Source: Nakamurella deserti (GTDB lineage: Bacteria; Actinomycetota; Actinomycetes; Mycobacteriales; Nakamurellaceae). From it: 64,000 nt of DNA. The notes beneath the pieces were generated by a model that saw nothing but the letters and a program-made list of their open reading frames with translations, searched no databases and was not told the DNA's origin. The stretch covers positions 734,315-798,314 of the forward strand of contig NZ_QCXS01000003.1 of the NCBI RefSeq assembly GCF_003260015.1, in the 5' to 3' direction. Position numbers and translations under genes: made by a program. Position 1 is the first letter of the stretch; every line of letters begins with the position of its first letter. This document shows, piece by piece, positions 19,229 through 27,731 of the stretch.

Positions 19229-20848
19229 ATGTCCGAGGCCGCGACAGGTGGTTCCAGGTTCAGTCGACGATCGGTGATCACCGGCGCAGCCGGTGCAGCG
19301 GTCGCCACCTCGCTGGTCCTCGGCGGAGGCAGGGCGGAAGCCGGCGTTCCCACCGGCGCGTGGGGGCACGGCGGTGCGGCCACGCTCCGCGGCGCCGATG
19401 TGGTGGTCAAGCTCGGCCGTACGCGCCAGGGCAAGTTCGGACTCATGTTCCCGAATCTGAAGCCGTACACGCCGCCGGAATCGGCCCTGACGAGGCTGGC
19501 GGCCACGATGGTCGACCGCCGTCCACCCGCACCCGATCCGTCCGCCGCGCGGGATGGTTTCGACAATTTCGCCGTGCCGTCCGGGTACACCTTCCTCGGT
19601 CAGTTCATCGACCACGACATCACTCTCGACCACACACCGCTCGAACAGGCCACCGCCGATCCCCAGGGAATCCGGAATTTCGAATCGCCGGCACTGGATC
19701 TCGGTTCGGTCTACGGCCGCGGCCCTACCGCCGACCCGCACCTGTACGACACGGCCCGCAGACCCGCCGGGTTCCTCAAGGTGGACATCCGTGACGGCGT
19801 GGAGGATCTACCTCGGGACGCGAGCGGCAAGGCTGTCGTCGGGGACGCACGCAACGACGAAAACCTGATCATCGCGCAATTGCACGCTGCATTCCTCTGC
19901 CTGCACAACACGCTGATGGAAAGCGGGATGAGCTTCGCCGCGGCACGACAGCAGGTGACCTGGCGCTATCAGTGGTTGGTCGTGAACGACTACCTGCCTC
20001 GGATGTGCGGTGCGGACGTCGTCCAGTCCATGCTCGAACGGCCGAAGACGGGCCTGGGCCTGCGGTTCAAGAACAGCCTGTACAAGCCTCAGAACCTGAC
20101 CAAGCCGATGATGCCGCTCGAGTTCGCCGTCGCGGCCTACCGCTTCGGCCACACCATGATCCGGCCGGAGTACGAGCTGCACGACAACCACACGAAGCCG
20201 ATCTTCGGTGCCGAGGGCTACGACCTGCGGGGGCGCCGGTCGGTGCAGCGGGAGGACCGCATCGACTGGAGCTACTTCTTCGACATACCGGGGATGTCGG
20301 TTCCCGAGGGCCGCAACTTCGCGCGGCTCGTCGACGCCAAGCTGTCGCTCCCGCTGGCCACGCTCCCCGCCACCGTCGTCGGTGACTCACCTGTCGCCGC
20401 ACTGGCCGAGCGGAACCTGTTGCGGTCCGTGCGGCTGGGCCTGCCCGGCGGCAAGGCGGTCGCGACGGCCATGCGGCTCACGCCGCTGACCGACCAGCAG
20501 CTCGGAGTCAACGACCCCAAGCTCGGCGGGGATGTGCCGCTCTGGTACTACGTCCTCAGAGAAGCCGAAGTACTCAAGGGCAGCCGCGTCCTCGGCCCGG
20601 TCGGTGCCCGCATCGTGGCCGAGTGCATTCTCGGTTTCATCGCGCTCGACCCGACGTCGTACTTCAGCTCCGGATTCACCCGCGAGCCCGGGTACGGGAT
20701 GGGTGCGTTCCTGGTGGAGGCCGGGGTGGTCCAGCTCGACGAGCGCATGGCGCCGGATCCGGAAGTCCCGGACCTACCGGAGGAGCCGGAGCTGCCCGAG
20801 GATCCAGGACTGCCGGAGGCGCCGGACGCTCAGGAGCCGCCGACCTGA
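19229..20848 (+). CDS. Tat-exported animal-type haem peroxidase
   Basis: This 539-residue protein belongs to the peroxidase-cyclooxygenase (animal haem peroxidase) superfamily. The N-terminus is a twin-arginine signal (SRRSVITGAAGAAVAT) with a likely A-E-A cleavage site, so it acts outside the membrane. The distal site is G-Q-F-I-D-H-D-I-T with His129, and the proximal ligand is His308 in Y-R-F-G-H-T-M-I-R-P. The last 30 residues are a Pro/Glu/Asp-rich tail. Relatives oxidise halides, phenols or Mn(II) with peroxide; MopA of Mn-oxidising bacteria is one. The gene stops inside the end of the convergent signal peptidase gene, overlapping it by 19 bp. The exact substrate is unknown. Confidence 0.9.
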   Translation: MSEAATGGSRFSRRSVITGAAGAAVATSLVLGGGRAEAGVPTGAWGHGGAATLRGADVVVKLGRTRQGKFGLMFPNLKPYTPPESALTRLAATMVDRRPPAPDPSAARDGFDNFAVPSGYTFLGQFIDHDITLDHTPLEQATADPQGIRNFESPALDLGSVYGRGPTADPHLYDTARRPAGFLKVDIRDGVEDLPRDASGKAVVGDARNDENLIIAQLHAAFLCLHNTLMESGMSFAAARQQVTWRYQWLVVNDYLPRMCGADVVQSMLERPKTGLGLRFKNSLYKPQNLTKPMMPLEFAVAAYRFGHTMIRPEYELHDNHTKPIFGAEGYDLRGRRSVQREDRIDWSYFFDIPGMSVPEGRNFARLVDAKLSLPLATLPATVVGDSPVAALAERNLLRSVRLGLPGGKAVATAMRLTPLTDQQLGVNDPKLGGDVPLWYYVLREAEVLKGSRVLGPVGARIVAECILGFIALDPTSYFSSGFTREPGYGMGAFLVEAGVVQLDERMAPDPEVPDLPEEPELPEDPGLPEAPDAQEPPT

Positions 20849-21354
20849 TCCTCACAGGCGGACGACAGCCGCCAGAGCAGCCGACCGGTGACCTGTGACA
20901 CCGGTATCGGCCCGTAGACGCGGGAGTCGATGGACCGTTCCCGGTTGTCACCCATCACGAAGACGGTGTCAGCCGGGACGGTGACCGGTCCGAAGTACAC
21001 GCCGTCGATGCTCGCGTGGTCCACATAGGGCTCGTCCACCGCGATCCCGTCGACCTCCAGCTGGGCGTCCTTGATCGCAACCCGGTGTCCCGCTGTCGCC
21101 ACCACCCGCTTGATCGCGAGGTCACCGTCGGAGGGGCTGGAGAAGGTGACGATGTCGTCCCGCGAGATGCCCTGCGAACCCTGACCTCTCGCGAGGGCGA
21201 GGGTGTCGCCCCGGCACACCGTCGGCTCCATGCTGTCCGACGTCACCGTCACGGAATCGATGACCTGCGTCCTGACGACGACCACCGCGATCACCACGAT
21301 GGCTGCCGCCAGGAAGGCCTTCCGGTTCCGACGCCGGCCGATGGCCCGCTGCAT
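20830..21354 (-). CDS. lepB: type I signal peptidase, small
   Basis: This is a 174-residue signal peptidase I with one N-terminal membrane helix (about residues 13-27). The catalytic Ser41 is in T-S-D-S-M-E-P-T and the Lys82 is in A-I-K-R-V-V-A. The terminal box is V-F-V-M-G-D-N-R-E-R-S-I-D-S-R. Its ATG is one base after the TGA of the multicopper oxidase gene, so the two are almost certainly cotranscribed and coupled. Such a placement suggests a peptidase dedicated to exported proteins of this cluster. That is inference; it may also serve generally. Confidence 0.93.
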   Translation of the reverse strand: MQRAIGRRRNRKAFLAAAIVVIAVVVVRTQVIDSVTVTSDSMEPTVCRGDTLALARGQGSQGISRDDIVTFSSPSDGDLAIKRVVATAGHRVAIKDAQLEVDGIAVDEPYVDHASIDGVYFGPVTVPADTVFVMGDNRERSIDSRVYGPIPVSQVTGRLLWRLSSACEDQVGGS

Positions 21355-21355
21355 G

Positions 21356-22951
21356 TCAGATGGGGGTGGGCGGGTCCGCCCAGATCGGATCGTTGTCGTC
21401 GAGGTCGCTCTCCTTGAGCCCGACACTGAACTGGTGCATCATGTCGTGATCCTCGTGCGGCAGGTTGTGGCAGTGCACCATGTACTTGCCCTTGTGCGGC
21501 CCGAACTTCATGATGACCTTGACCGTCTCGCCCTCACCGACGTAGACGACGTCCTTGGGGCCGAGCTCGTAGTTGAAGGGTGCGCGACCGTTCCGGCTGA
21601 GGATCTTGAAGTCGATCAGGTGGATGTGCACCGGATGGAACCACCCGCCTGAGTTGTTCTGGATCTCCCAGACTTCGGTGTCACCCAGATTCGGATCGGC
21701 AAGCACCTTCTTGTATCCGGAATCCACGACGTCGTGCCAGCTCTCGCCGTTGAGGTTCCACTCGTTGGTCGTGTCGTCGCGCTGCACGCGGATGTTGCGG
21801 ACCTTGAACCTGCCCGTGTCGACGAGGTTCATCACCTCGTTGCCGGGGTTCAGCGTTCCCGGGATCGTCGACGACGTGGGGTCGTTCTTGTCGAACGGGT
21901 CGTCCACCACGTCGAATGCCATGATCTTGCCCGTGAAGTCGTAGTCGCGGTTGTTCGGATTGCTCAGGTTCCGCAACTCGATGCGCTGCCCGGCCTTGAA
22001 GTTCCGGAAATCGATCAACACCTCGTACCGCTCGGCGCTGCCGTGCCGCCACGATGTCACCTGCTGCGATTTCGGCATCAATCCACCATCGGTGGCCACC
22101 ATGTACATCGGCGCCGCGGGGGAGGTCGTCGGGCGGTAGGACCGCGAGATCGACGCGTTCAGGAAGCGGAAGCGGTAGACCCGCTTCTTGACCTTCATCA
22201 CCGGCCACGGCGTGCCGTTGGCCAGGATCACGTCGCCCCACAAGCCCGAGTGGCTGCGGTCGTCGTACATCTGGGATCCGTTGGCGGCGAACATCATGTC
22301 GGACAGGGTCACCGCGACGTCGAATTCGCCTTGGGGCAGCAGCGCCTGTTCCTGCGGGTCGTGCAGGTGGTACTGCGACGCCAGGCCGGAGTAGGCGTTC
22401 TGCGCCGTGTAGTGCACGCCGTGGTCGTGGTACCAGAGCGTGCGCGCGTTTTGGAAGTTCGGGTACTGGTACGTCTTCTTCTGGCCGGGGGCGGTGACGT
22501 CGCTGGCGTAACCGTCGTACTGCGGAAGCGATGCCGACCCGTGGAGGTGGGTCGAGATACCCATCGGGGTACCGAATGTCGGGTGCGCCGGCGGCAGGTT
22601 GTTGTACATGGTCATCTTGATTCGGCGACCCTGCTGCACGTCGATCCGCTTGGCGGGTACAAGTCCGTCGTAACCGAGGACCGGCGTCTGCAGACCGGGA
22701 ACGATGCCGGCCAGACCGGGAACGGCCTTGATGTGGTACTCGTCGAACGGGCCGTCGGCATCCGTGCCGACGGTGGGCGTGAGGACGCCGAGCCGGGTGA
22801 ACGGTGCGGCGAACACCTTGGGCATCTTGGACGTCGGGAGCAGGCTCGCCGAGGAGGCGCTGACGCCAGCACCCCAGGGCAGGGCCAATCCCGCAGCCCC
22901 GGCGGCCGCCAGACCGCCGAGCTTGAACACATCGCGCCGTGACACAGCCAT
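21356..22951 (-). CDS. Tat-exported multicopper oxidase
   Basis: This 531-residue three-domain multicopper oxidase has a twin-arginine signal (SRRDVFKLGG) at the N-terminus. The copper motifs are T-H-L-H-G-S, W-Y-H-D-H, H-P-V-H-I-H-L and H-C-H-N-L-P-H-E-D-H-D-M-M, the last with the type 1 Cys, His and axial Met. The architecture resembles CotA and phenoxazinone-synthase-like oxidases. These take electrons from phenols, bilirubin or metal ions such as Mn(II) and reduce O2 to water. AAGGA precedes the ATG at 22951. It is followed after one base by lepB. Two C-rich/G-rich operator-like sites lie upstream. Confidence 0.93.
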   Translation of the reverse strand: MAVSRRDVFKLGGLAAAGAAGLALPWGAGVSASSASLLPTSKMPKVFAAPFTRLGVLTPTVGTDADGPFDEYHIKAVPGLAGIVPGLQTPVLGYDGLVPAKRIDVQQGRRIKMTMYNNLPPAHPTFGTPMGISTHLHGSASLPQYDGYASDVTAPGQKKTYQYPNFQNARTLWYHDHGVHYTAQNAYSGLASQYHLHDPQEQALLPQGEFDVAVTLSDMMFAANGSQMYDDRSHSGLWGDVILANGTPWPVMKVKKRVYRFRFLNASISRSYRPTTSPAAPMYMVATDGGLMPKSQQVTSWRHGSAERYEVLIDFRNFKAGQRIELRNLSNPNNRDYDFTGKIMAFDVVDDPFDKNDPTSSTIPGTLNPGNEVMNLVDTGRFKVRNIRVQRDDTTNEWNLNGESWHDVVDSGYKKVLADPNLGDTEVWEIQNNSGGWFHPVHIHLIDFKILSRNGRAPFNYELGPKDVVYVGEGETVKVIMKFGPHKGKYMVHCHNLPHEDHDMMHQFSVGLKESDLDDNDPIWADPPTPI

Positions 22952-23074
22952 GAGAATTCCTTCGACCCGGAGACGTTGACGAGTGGGATGGCGATATGTC
23001 GATCCAGGACTCAGGTCTTCGTCGACCGTCCCCGCCACTGGGTCAAGAATCCCGGAGCGGCTCACGATCAGGAA

Positions 23075-23112
23075 CCCCGATCAGGGGGGGATGGAGTCCC
23101 CTAAAGTTGGGG
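23075..23112. promoter_or_regulatory. tandem operator-like motifs, site 3
   Basis: There are two elements in tandem: CCCC-GATCAG-GGGG at 23075-23088, and CCCC-TAAAGTT-GGGG at 23098-23112. The near edge is 124 bases from the oxidase start. The second matches the consensus of the other three sites (Y, four C, Y, W-N-A-N-Y-W, GGGG). Confidence 0.5.
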
Positions 23113-23739
23113 AGCACGTGACACCCAGTCACCGACTTGGTATACGTGCGTGCAGGAAACCGGACATCCGCGCATCGAGCCCTGCGAGCGGTCACTCACC
23201 GCGCACGGCGTGCGGCATCCTCGACGCGGAGCCGGAACGGGCCCTGCGCTCCTGGGGTGAGGCCGCTGTCGCGGACGTCGCCGACACCCTGAACCCGCTC
23301 ACGGAGTCGATGGCTTCGTCAACCGCACCGTCTGCCGGTGGAGCTCGCGACGGCCCGGGACGCAGAGAGGTGTCGCCCGGTCGGTCCGGAGACGGGACGT
23401 CCAACTCGTCGTGGGTGTGGATGGTGTGCTCGCCCCGGTGGGGCGCCGGCGTGCCTCGGGTCGCTGTCCGCACCCACCGGAACAGCGGTGGAACCGCAGG
23501 AGCCCACGTGGCCGGGTTACGGGCGGCTTTGTTCCGCCACGCCGGAAGCGGCTCGGCCGGTCGGGTGCCGCCGTCGCGCCGTGGTGTCCACGGACCGGCG
23601 CGACAGCGCTCACCGCGTGACGCCGAGAGCCGGTCTGCGCGTCGACGCCCACGACACACGTCGCCGAGGCCGTGCGGCCCAGCGCCCTGTTGGTCGTGCC
23701 GATGCGCCTCGAGGACACCGACGGCCGGGAACGCAGAAG

Positions 23740-23773
23740 AGCGTGCGGCGGGCCTGCCGGCCCGCCGCACGCT
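23740..23773 (-). terminator. terminator of the secreted-protein gene
   Basis: AGCGTGCGGCGGGCC pairs perfectly with 23759-23773 over a four-base loop. On the minus strand the stem is followed by a T-rich run (TCTTCTGCGTT). It begins 16 bases after the stop codon of the secreted-protein gene. Confidence 0.8.
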
Positions 23774-23788
23774 TGGGTGCGGGGTGGA

Positions 23789-25825
23789 TCAGCCAGTCAG
23801 AGCGAACGGAGCGCTGACTCCCAGTTCCTTGCCGCTGCCGTCGAACAGCTTGGCGACGATCTGGCCGGGGTTGGTGGTCCCGGTCAGCGCGGTGGTACGG
23901 AACCGGCCGTCGAAGGTGGAGCCGGTGGCCGGGGCCACCGCCGCGACCAGTGCGGTCGGACCGGCGTACTGGGTGCTGAAGGTGCCGTCGGCCGACTTGC
24001 GGTAGAACCGGACGACGCTGGAGGTCAGGGCCGGCTGGTCGGTCGTGCCCTGGATGCGGGTGTCGGCGTTCTTCCACCGGCCCGAGCTGATGGTGACCTT
24101 GGCGGAGGCCACCGGCGTCGTCGCTGTCGCCGCACCGGATGGAGCGCTGGACGACGCGCCGTACAGCGCCTTCACCGTGAACGAGTACTTCGTGTCCGAG
24201 GCCAGCCCGGTGACGATCTGGTTGGTGTCGGTGGTGACGACCGGCTGGGTGGCAAGCGGGGTGATCGTGCCGTCGGCGGCCACGGTCGAGGCCTCGACCT
24301 GGTATCCGGTGACCGGGGTGCTGCTACCGGACGGCGCGACCCACTTCAGCGCCACCTGGCCGATGCCGGCCGTGGCGGCCAGACCGGTGGGGGCGTTGAG
24401 CACCTGGGCGCCGGCCGGCTTGTAGAAGCCGATGGCCTGCTTGGAGATGTTGCCGGCCCGGTCGATGGCGACGGCGTGGATCTCGGTCAGCGCGGTGATG
24501 GCGATCGGGGACCTGTACAGCTGTGCGGTGTCGCCGGGCAGGTCGCCGAGGACGGCCTCACTGCCGTCGGTGGTGAAGTACACGTCGGCCGCACTCTCCG
24601 AGCCGAGGGTGACGCTGGTTGCCTCGACCGCGGTCTCGGCCGTGTTGCCCGAAGCCGCCGGGTTGATGGTCAGGTTGGGCGCGGTCTGGTCGGCCGGCAG
24701 CTCGCCGGTGCCTGCGGTGGGAGCCGGCTCGAACGGGTCGCCCATCTTGGCGCCGGCCACCGAGCGGACCTCGACCGTGTAGTCAGCCACCGCCGGGTCG
24801 ACGGCCAGGGTCGCGCCGGTGGCGCTTGCACCCACGCGGCTGCCGACGAATGTGCCGTCGGCCTTGAGCGCCGCGACATTGTAATTGGTGATGGCAGGCG
24901 TACCCGCAGGGGTATCGGCCGGCGTCCACTTCACGGCGAGCTTCGTCTTGTCCGCGGAGCGGGTCACGGTGTAGCTGGCCTTCGGGGGGGCAGAGTCAGC
25001 GGGACCGGCGGGGCAGCCGCCCATGCCGGGGCCGCCGAACTCGCCGAACTCGGAGATGGTGAGGCCCTGGCGGTTCGCGTCCGCGTCCTCGACCTGCCAG
25101 GACATGAAGCGTTCGACCTGCGTCGCGGCGGCGGTCTGGGCCGCCTTCAGGGTGTCGAAGTCGAAGGTGGCGGTGAACCTCCCGTCGGCCATCTCCAGGT
25201 TCGAGGAGTAGCCACCCTTGGGGGCCGGCGCGAGGCCACCGGTGACGGCGCGGACATCGCGCTTGCCGACGAGGGCGGTGAGGTCCGGGTTCACGATCCG
25301 CACCTCCGCCTGGCCGGCGATGACGTCGGGGCCGTAGGTGCCCGTGACGGTCACGGTGTTCCCGCTGAGGGCAGCGTGCGCGGCCGCACTGCCGGTGCTC
25401 GTGATGGTGTCACCGCTCGCACCGTCGGAGAACGTGATCGAGACCTTGTCGCCCTTCTGGATGTCCGGGGTCACGTTGAGGCCGGTGCCCGCGCCCCAGC
25501 ACACCCCGCCGGGGTGGTTGATCTCGAAGGCGACGTCGCCCTCGGCCACGGTGCCGACCGCAGACCCAATTACCTGGCTGCCGCGGGTCACGGTGACGGT
25601 GGCCGTCTCGCCGATGTGGTCCTGGTAGCCCTCGATGGTGACGAAGTCACGGTCCGGGAACACGACGACGTTGTCCGGGTACGTCGGTACCGCCGCCTGT
25701 GCGACGCCCATGCCGACTGCACCGGCACTGAGGATGCCCATCGCTCCGGCGACAATCATCGGGAGCCGGCGATGCCCGGTTCCTCTCGACGGGGTGGTGG
25801 CCACCCCTCGTTCGATTCTGCTCAT
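23789..25825 (-). CDS. secreted protein with fibronectin-III and chitobiase-type domains
   Basis: This 678-residue exported protein has a Sec-type signal with a likely A-Q-A cleavage after residue 44. Next comes an unfamiliar beta-rich region (about residues 45-260) with an internal G-G-V-C-W-G segment and a G-G-C segment near its end. A fibronectin-III-like domain follows, then a chitobiase C-terminal-like domain (V-Y-F-T-T-D-G-S ... A-V-A-I-D-R-A-G-N), then a clear fibronectin-III domain (A-P-T-G-L-A-A-T-A ... Y-S-F-T-V-K-A-L). A final beta region closes it. No enzyme motif and no LPXTG anchor are seen, so it looks like a matrix or binding protein. AGGAGA precedes the ATG. It may be a substrate or scaffold for the nearby oxidases; that is inference. 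Confidence 0.85.
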   Translation of the reverse strand: MSRIERGVATTPSRGTGHRRLPMIVAGAMGILSAGAVGMGVAQAAVPTYPDNVVVFPDRDFVTIEGYQDHIGETATVTVTRGSQVIGSAVGTVAEGDVAFEINHPGGVCWGAGTGLNVTPDIQKGDKVSITFSDGASGDTITSTGSAAAHAALSGNTVTVTGTYGPDVIAGQAEVRIVNPDLTALVGKRDVRAVTGGLAPAPKGGYSSNLEMADGRFTATFDFDTLKAAQTAAATQVERFMSWQVEDADANRQGLTISEFGEFGGPGMGGCPAGPADSAPPKASYTVTRSADKTKLAVKWTPADTPAGTPAITNYNVAALKADGTFVGSRVGASATGATLAVDPAVADYTVEVRSVAGAKMGDPFEPAPTAGTGELPADQTAPNLTINPAASGNTAETAVEATSVTLGSESAADVYFTTDGSEAVLGDLPGDTAQLYRSPIAITALTEIHAVAIDRAGNISKQAIGFYKPAGAQVLNAPTGLAATAGIGQVALKWVAPSGSSTPVTGYQVEASTVAADGTITPLATQPVVTTDTNQIVTGLASDTKYSFTVKALYGASSSAPSGAATATTPVASAKVTISSGRWKNADTRIQGTTDQPALTSSVVRFYRKSADGTFSTQYAGPTALVAAVAPATGSTFDGRFRTTALTGTTNPGQIVAKLFDGSGKELGVSAPFALTG

Positions 25826-25947
25826 TGCGCGTCTCCTGCGACGTAGGCGGGACTCGGTCCCGAGGGGAACGTGACCTCTGCGGTCCATGCCCTCCACAGT
25901 CGACGTCGCCGGCCCCCCGTCGGCAGCCCGATAGAGGGGGTCCGCGG

Positions 25948-25963
25948 CCCCCCATATTTGGGG
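25948..25963. promoter_or_regulatory. operator-like motif, site 4
   Basis: Six C, ATATTT, four G. It lies in the 351-bp divergent gap between the secreted-protein gene (start 123 bases away) and the LuxR-type response regulator (start about 214 bases away). It matches the sites before the other genes of this cluster. The rest of the gap (25826-26176) holds no gene. Confidence 0.5.
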
Positions 25964-26176
25964 AAACCGATTGATTGCGGGCGAGCCTCACCGGCCGGAT
26001 CCGGGGGCGTCTGCACGGGAGCACCGGCGCGGGATCCACGATCATCACGGGCACCGACGGCCGGTTGGCCCTCCCAGCGGCCGACACGAACGGATGATAC
26101 ATTCGTCGTCAATCGCCCCCATGGGGACGAATCGGAAGGCGACTGTTACTGTCCGTGCACAGAACTCGGGACTGCC

Positions 26177-26872
26177 ATGACCTTAGATGCCCCAATGGGA
26201 TCAGATGAGGCACGTCGAACCGGGTTCCGGGACCTGACGATCCTGGTCGTCGACGATCACCGTTCGTTCGCCGATCTGCTGTCCGTCGCCTTGAACAGCG
26301 TGTCCGGGATGCGGTGCGTCGGTACCGCCAGCTCGGCGGCCGAAGGGATCACGCTGGCTGCCCGCCTCAAGCCCGACATCGCGGTGATGGACATCCAGAT
26401 GCCCCGGCAGGACGGGCTGGCCGGGAGTCGACGCATCCGCGAGGCGTCCCCGGACACCATCGTCGCGGTCGTCACCGCCCACCGGGACCCGGAGTGGGTG
26501 TCCAAGGCCGCCCAGGCCGGCGCCTCGGCGTTCATCCCCAAGGACGGCTCGCTCGACGAGATGATCGGCGTCCTGCGCCGCGTGCGCCAGGGGCACATGC
26601 TGGTGGCTCCGTCGGTCTTCGGCCCGTCGACGTCGACCCACCGTCACGAGCCGGAGACGCAGGCGAACCTGACCCAGCGGGAGTTGCAGGTCCTCCAACT
26701 GCTCGGACGCGGGACGACGGCGACCCAGGCCAGTCAGATCCTCGGCATCACGCTGAACACCTGCCGTGGGTACATCAAGTCCCTGCACCTCAAACTGGGG
26801 GTCAGCAGCCAGCTGGAAGCCGTCGTGAAGGCGCAGCAATTAGGGCTCATCGGACCCGGCGACGAACGGTGA
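26177..26872 (+). CDS. NarL/LuxR-type response regulator
   Basis: This 231-residue response regulator has a receiver domain with D26-D27, phospho-acceptor D72 (I-A-V-M-D-I-Q-M-P) and a F-I-P-K-D Lys. A LuxR-type helix-turn-helix follows: L-T-Q-R-E-L-Q-V-L-Q-L-L-G-R-G-T-T-A-T-Q-A-S-Q-I-L-G-I. It is a complete DNA-binding regulator, unlike the truncated receiver 8 kb away. The two ATGs at 26177 and 26195 are both possible starts, with no strong ribosome-binding site. It is divergent from the secreted-protein gene and is the best candidate to bind the recurring C-rich/G-rich motif. It is the last host gene before the integrated element. Confidence 0.92.
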   Translation: MTLDAPMGSDEARRTGFRDLTILVVDDHRSFADLLSVALNSVSGMRCVGTASSAAEGITLAARLKPDIAVMDIQMPRQDGLAGSRRIREASPDTIVAVVTAHRDPEWVSKAAQAGASAFIPKDGSLDEMIGVLRRVRQGHMLVAPSVFGPSTSTHRHEPETQANLTQRELQVLQLLGRGTTATQASQILGITLNTCRGYIKSLHLKLGVSSQLEAVVKAQQLGLIGPGDER

Positions 26873-27018
26873 ATGCATCGGGGTCCGCGTGCCCCCGGGG
26901 GATCGGCCGGCTGCCCGTTCGACGCCGCGGCTGCCCCCGGGTCCGCCGCGTACGGGGAGCCGGAGAATGCACGACGGACCCCCAGCCGGATCGATCTCCG
27001 GCCGAGGGCCCGTTCATG

Positions 27019-27075
27019 GCGGTGGCGGTGGGATTTGAACCCACGGAACGCTTTCACGCTCACACGCTTTCGAGG
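27019..27075. repeat. attL, 57-bp direct repeat
   Basis: It is identical over 57 bases to 39606-39662, the 3' portion of tRNA-Ser from the anticodon-stem side to the discriminator base. The sequences diverge on both sides. It marks the left junction of the element. Confidence 0.93.
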
Positions 27076-27731
27076 TCCGCACGGCAGCATTCGCCGAGGA
27101 CCGCATGGTCGAGGACCTGTGGCGGTGGCCAATCTAAGAGCATGGCTGAACTGCGCCGGACGCCAGCGAAGGAGACTGAAACTGAGACTATGGGCCTAAG
27201 CAACTAGGGCGAAAAACGACCGTCGGACGCACACCGGAACTTGCGGCGTCGCCGCGGCGCGGAACCTTTCTGCCTAGGCACGGCTCGTAAATCATGCCAT
27301 CGGCGCTGTTGTCCCGGGCTCTCTGGTCTGCGGATCCCGGCAGCAATGGGCCCTTGACCCCCAGGTAACGGGCAGAACAACATCCGTTGCGCTGCAACCG
27401 AGTTGGCGTCATGCACTGTGCCTGAGGTGCGCATGTGGCGCAGGGTGCTGAGCCTGTGGACACTGCAATGACACGCCTCCGACGTCTGCGCGACGAGGTC
27501 GCTGCTGAATCGCTTGGCCTCCGACCGAGAGCAGCAGCCTGGCCGAGAGGGCGGTGGAACCGCGCCGGACACCAACGAACGAGATTGAATTGATACAGAT
27601 AGGGCTCATCGCAATCTACGGTCTCGTGCTGGTTTAAACCCGCCGGCTCGATCAGCGGGCGACCGGCGGCTAGCCCTAACCAGGGGTCAAAATCCGACCA
27701 CCCCGAATCGTGTACTAGTGCTTTTTATGCC
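27076..27731. other. gene-poor left end of the element
   Basis: No gene is supported in these 656 bases. The region holds an 18-base element shared with the right end, and an imperfect repeat of about 38 bases at 27148 and 27557 (both with C-G-C-C-G-G-A-C and a following G-A-G-A). It may contain integrase and excisionase binding sites. Confidence 0.5.
27172..27189. repeat. candidate integrase arm site, left
   Basis: GAGACTGAAACTGAGACT lies about 97 bases inside attL. It differs by one base from 39530-39547 near attR. Its place near both ends suggests an integrase arm-binding site. Confidence 0.4.

Larger units (their letters stand above)
22952..23788. other. 837-bp gap upstream of the multicopper oxidase
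   Basis: The gap lies between two minus-strand genes. Near the oxidase it holds two C4/G4 sites, and at its far end the terminator of the secreted-protein gene. Open readings in the middle have no recognisable content or ribosome-binding site, and I take them as non-coding. Confidence 0.5.

Noticed and set aside
22983-24005. long plus-strand open frame in the gap before the secreted-protein gene
   Set aside because: It is antisense to the end of a clear gene, has no domain and no ribosome-binding site; GC-rich shadow.
27188-27609. short open frames at the left end of the element
   Set aside because: They overlap each other in different frames and show no recognisable motif or ribosome-binding site.
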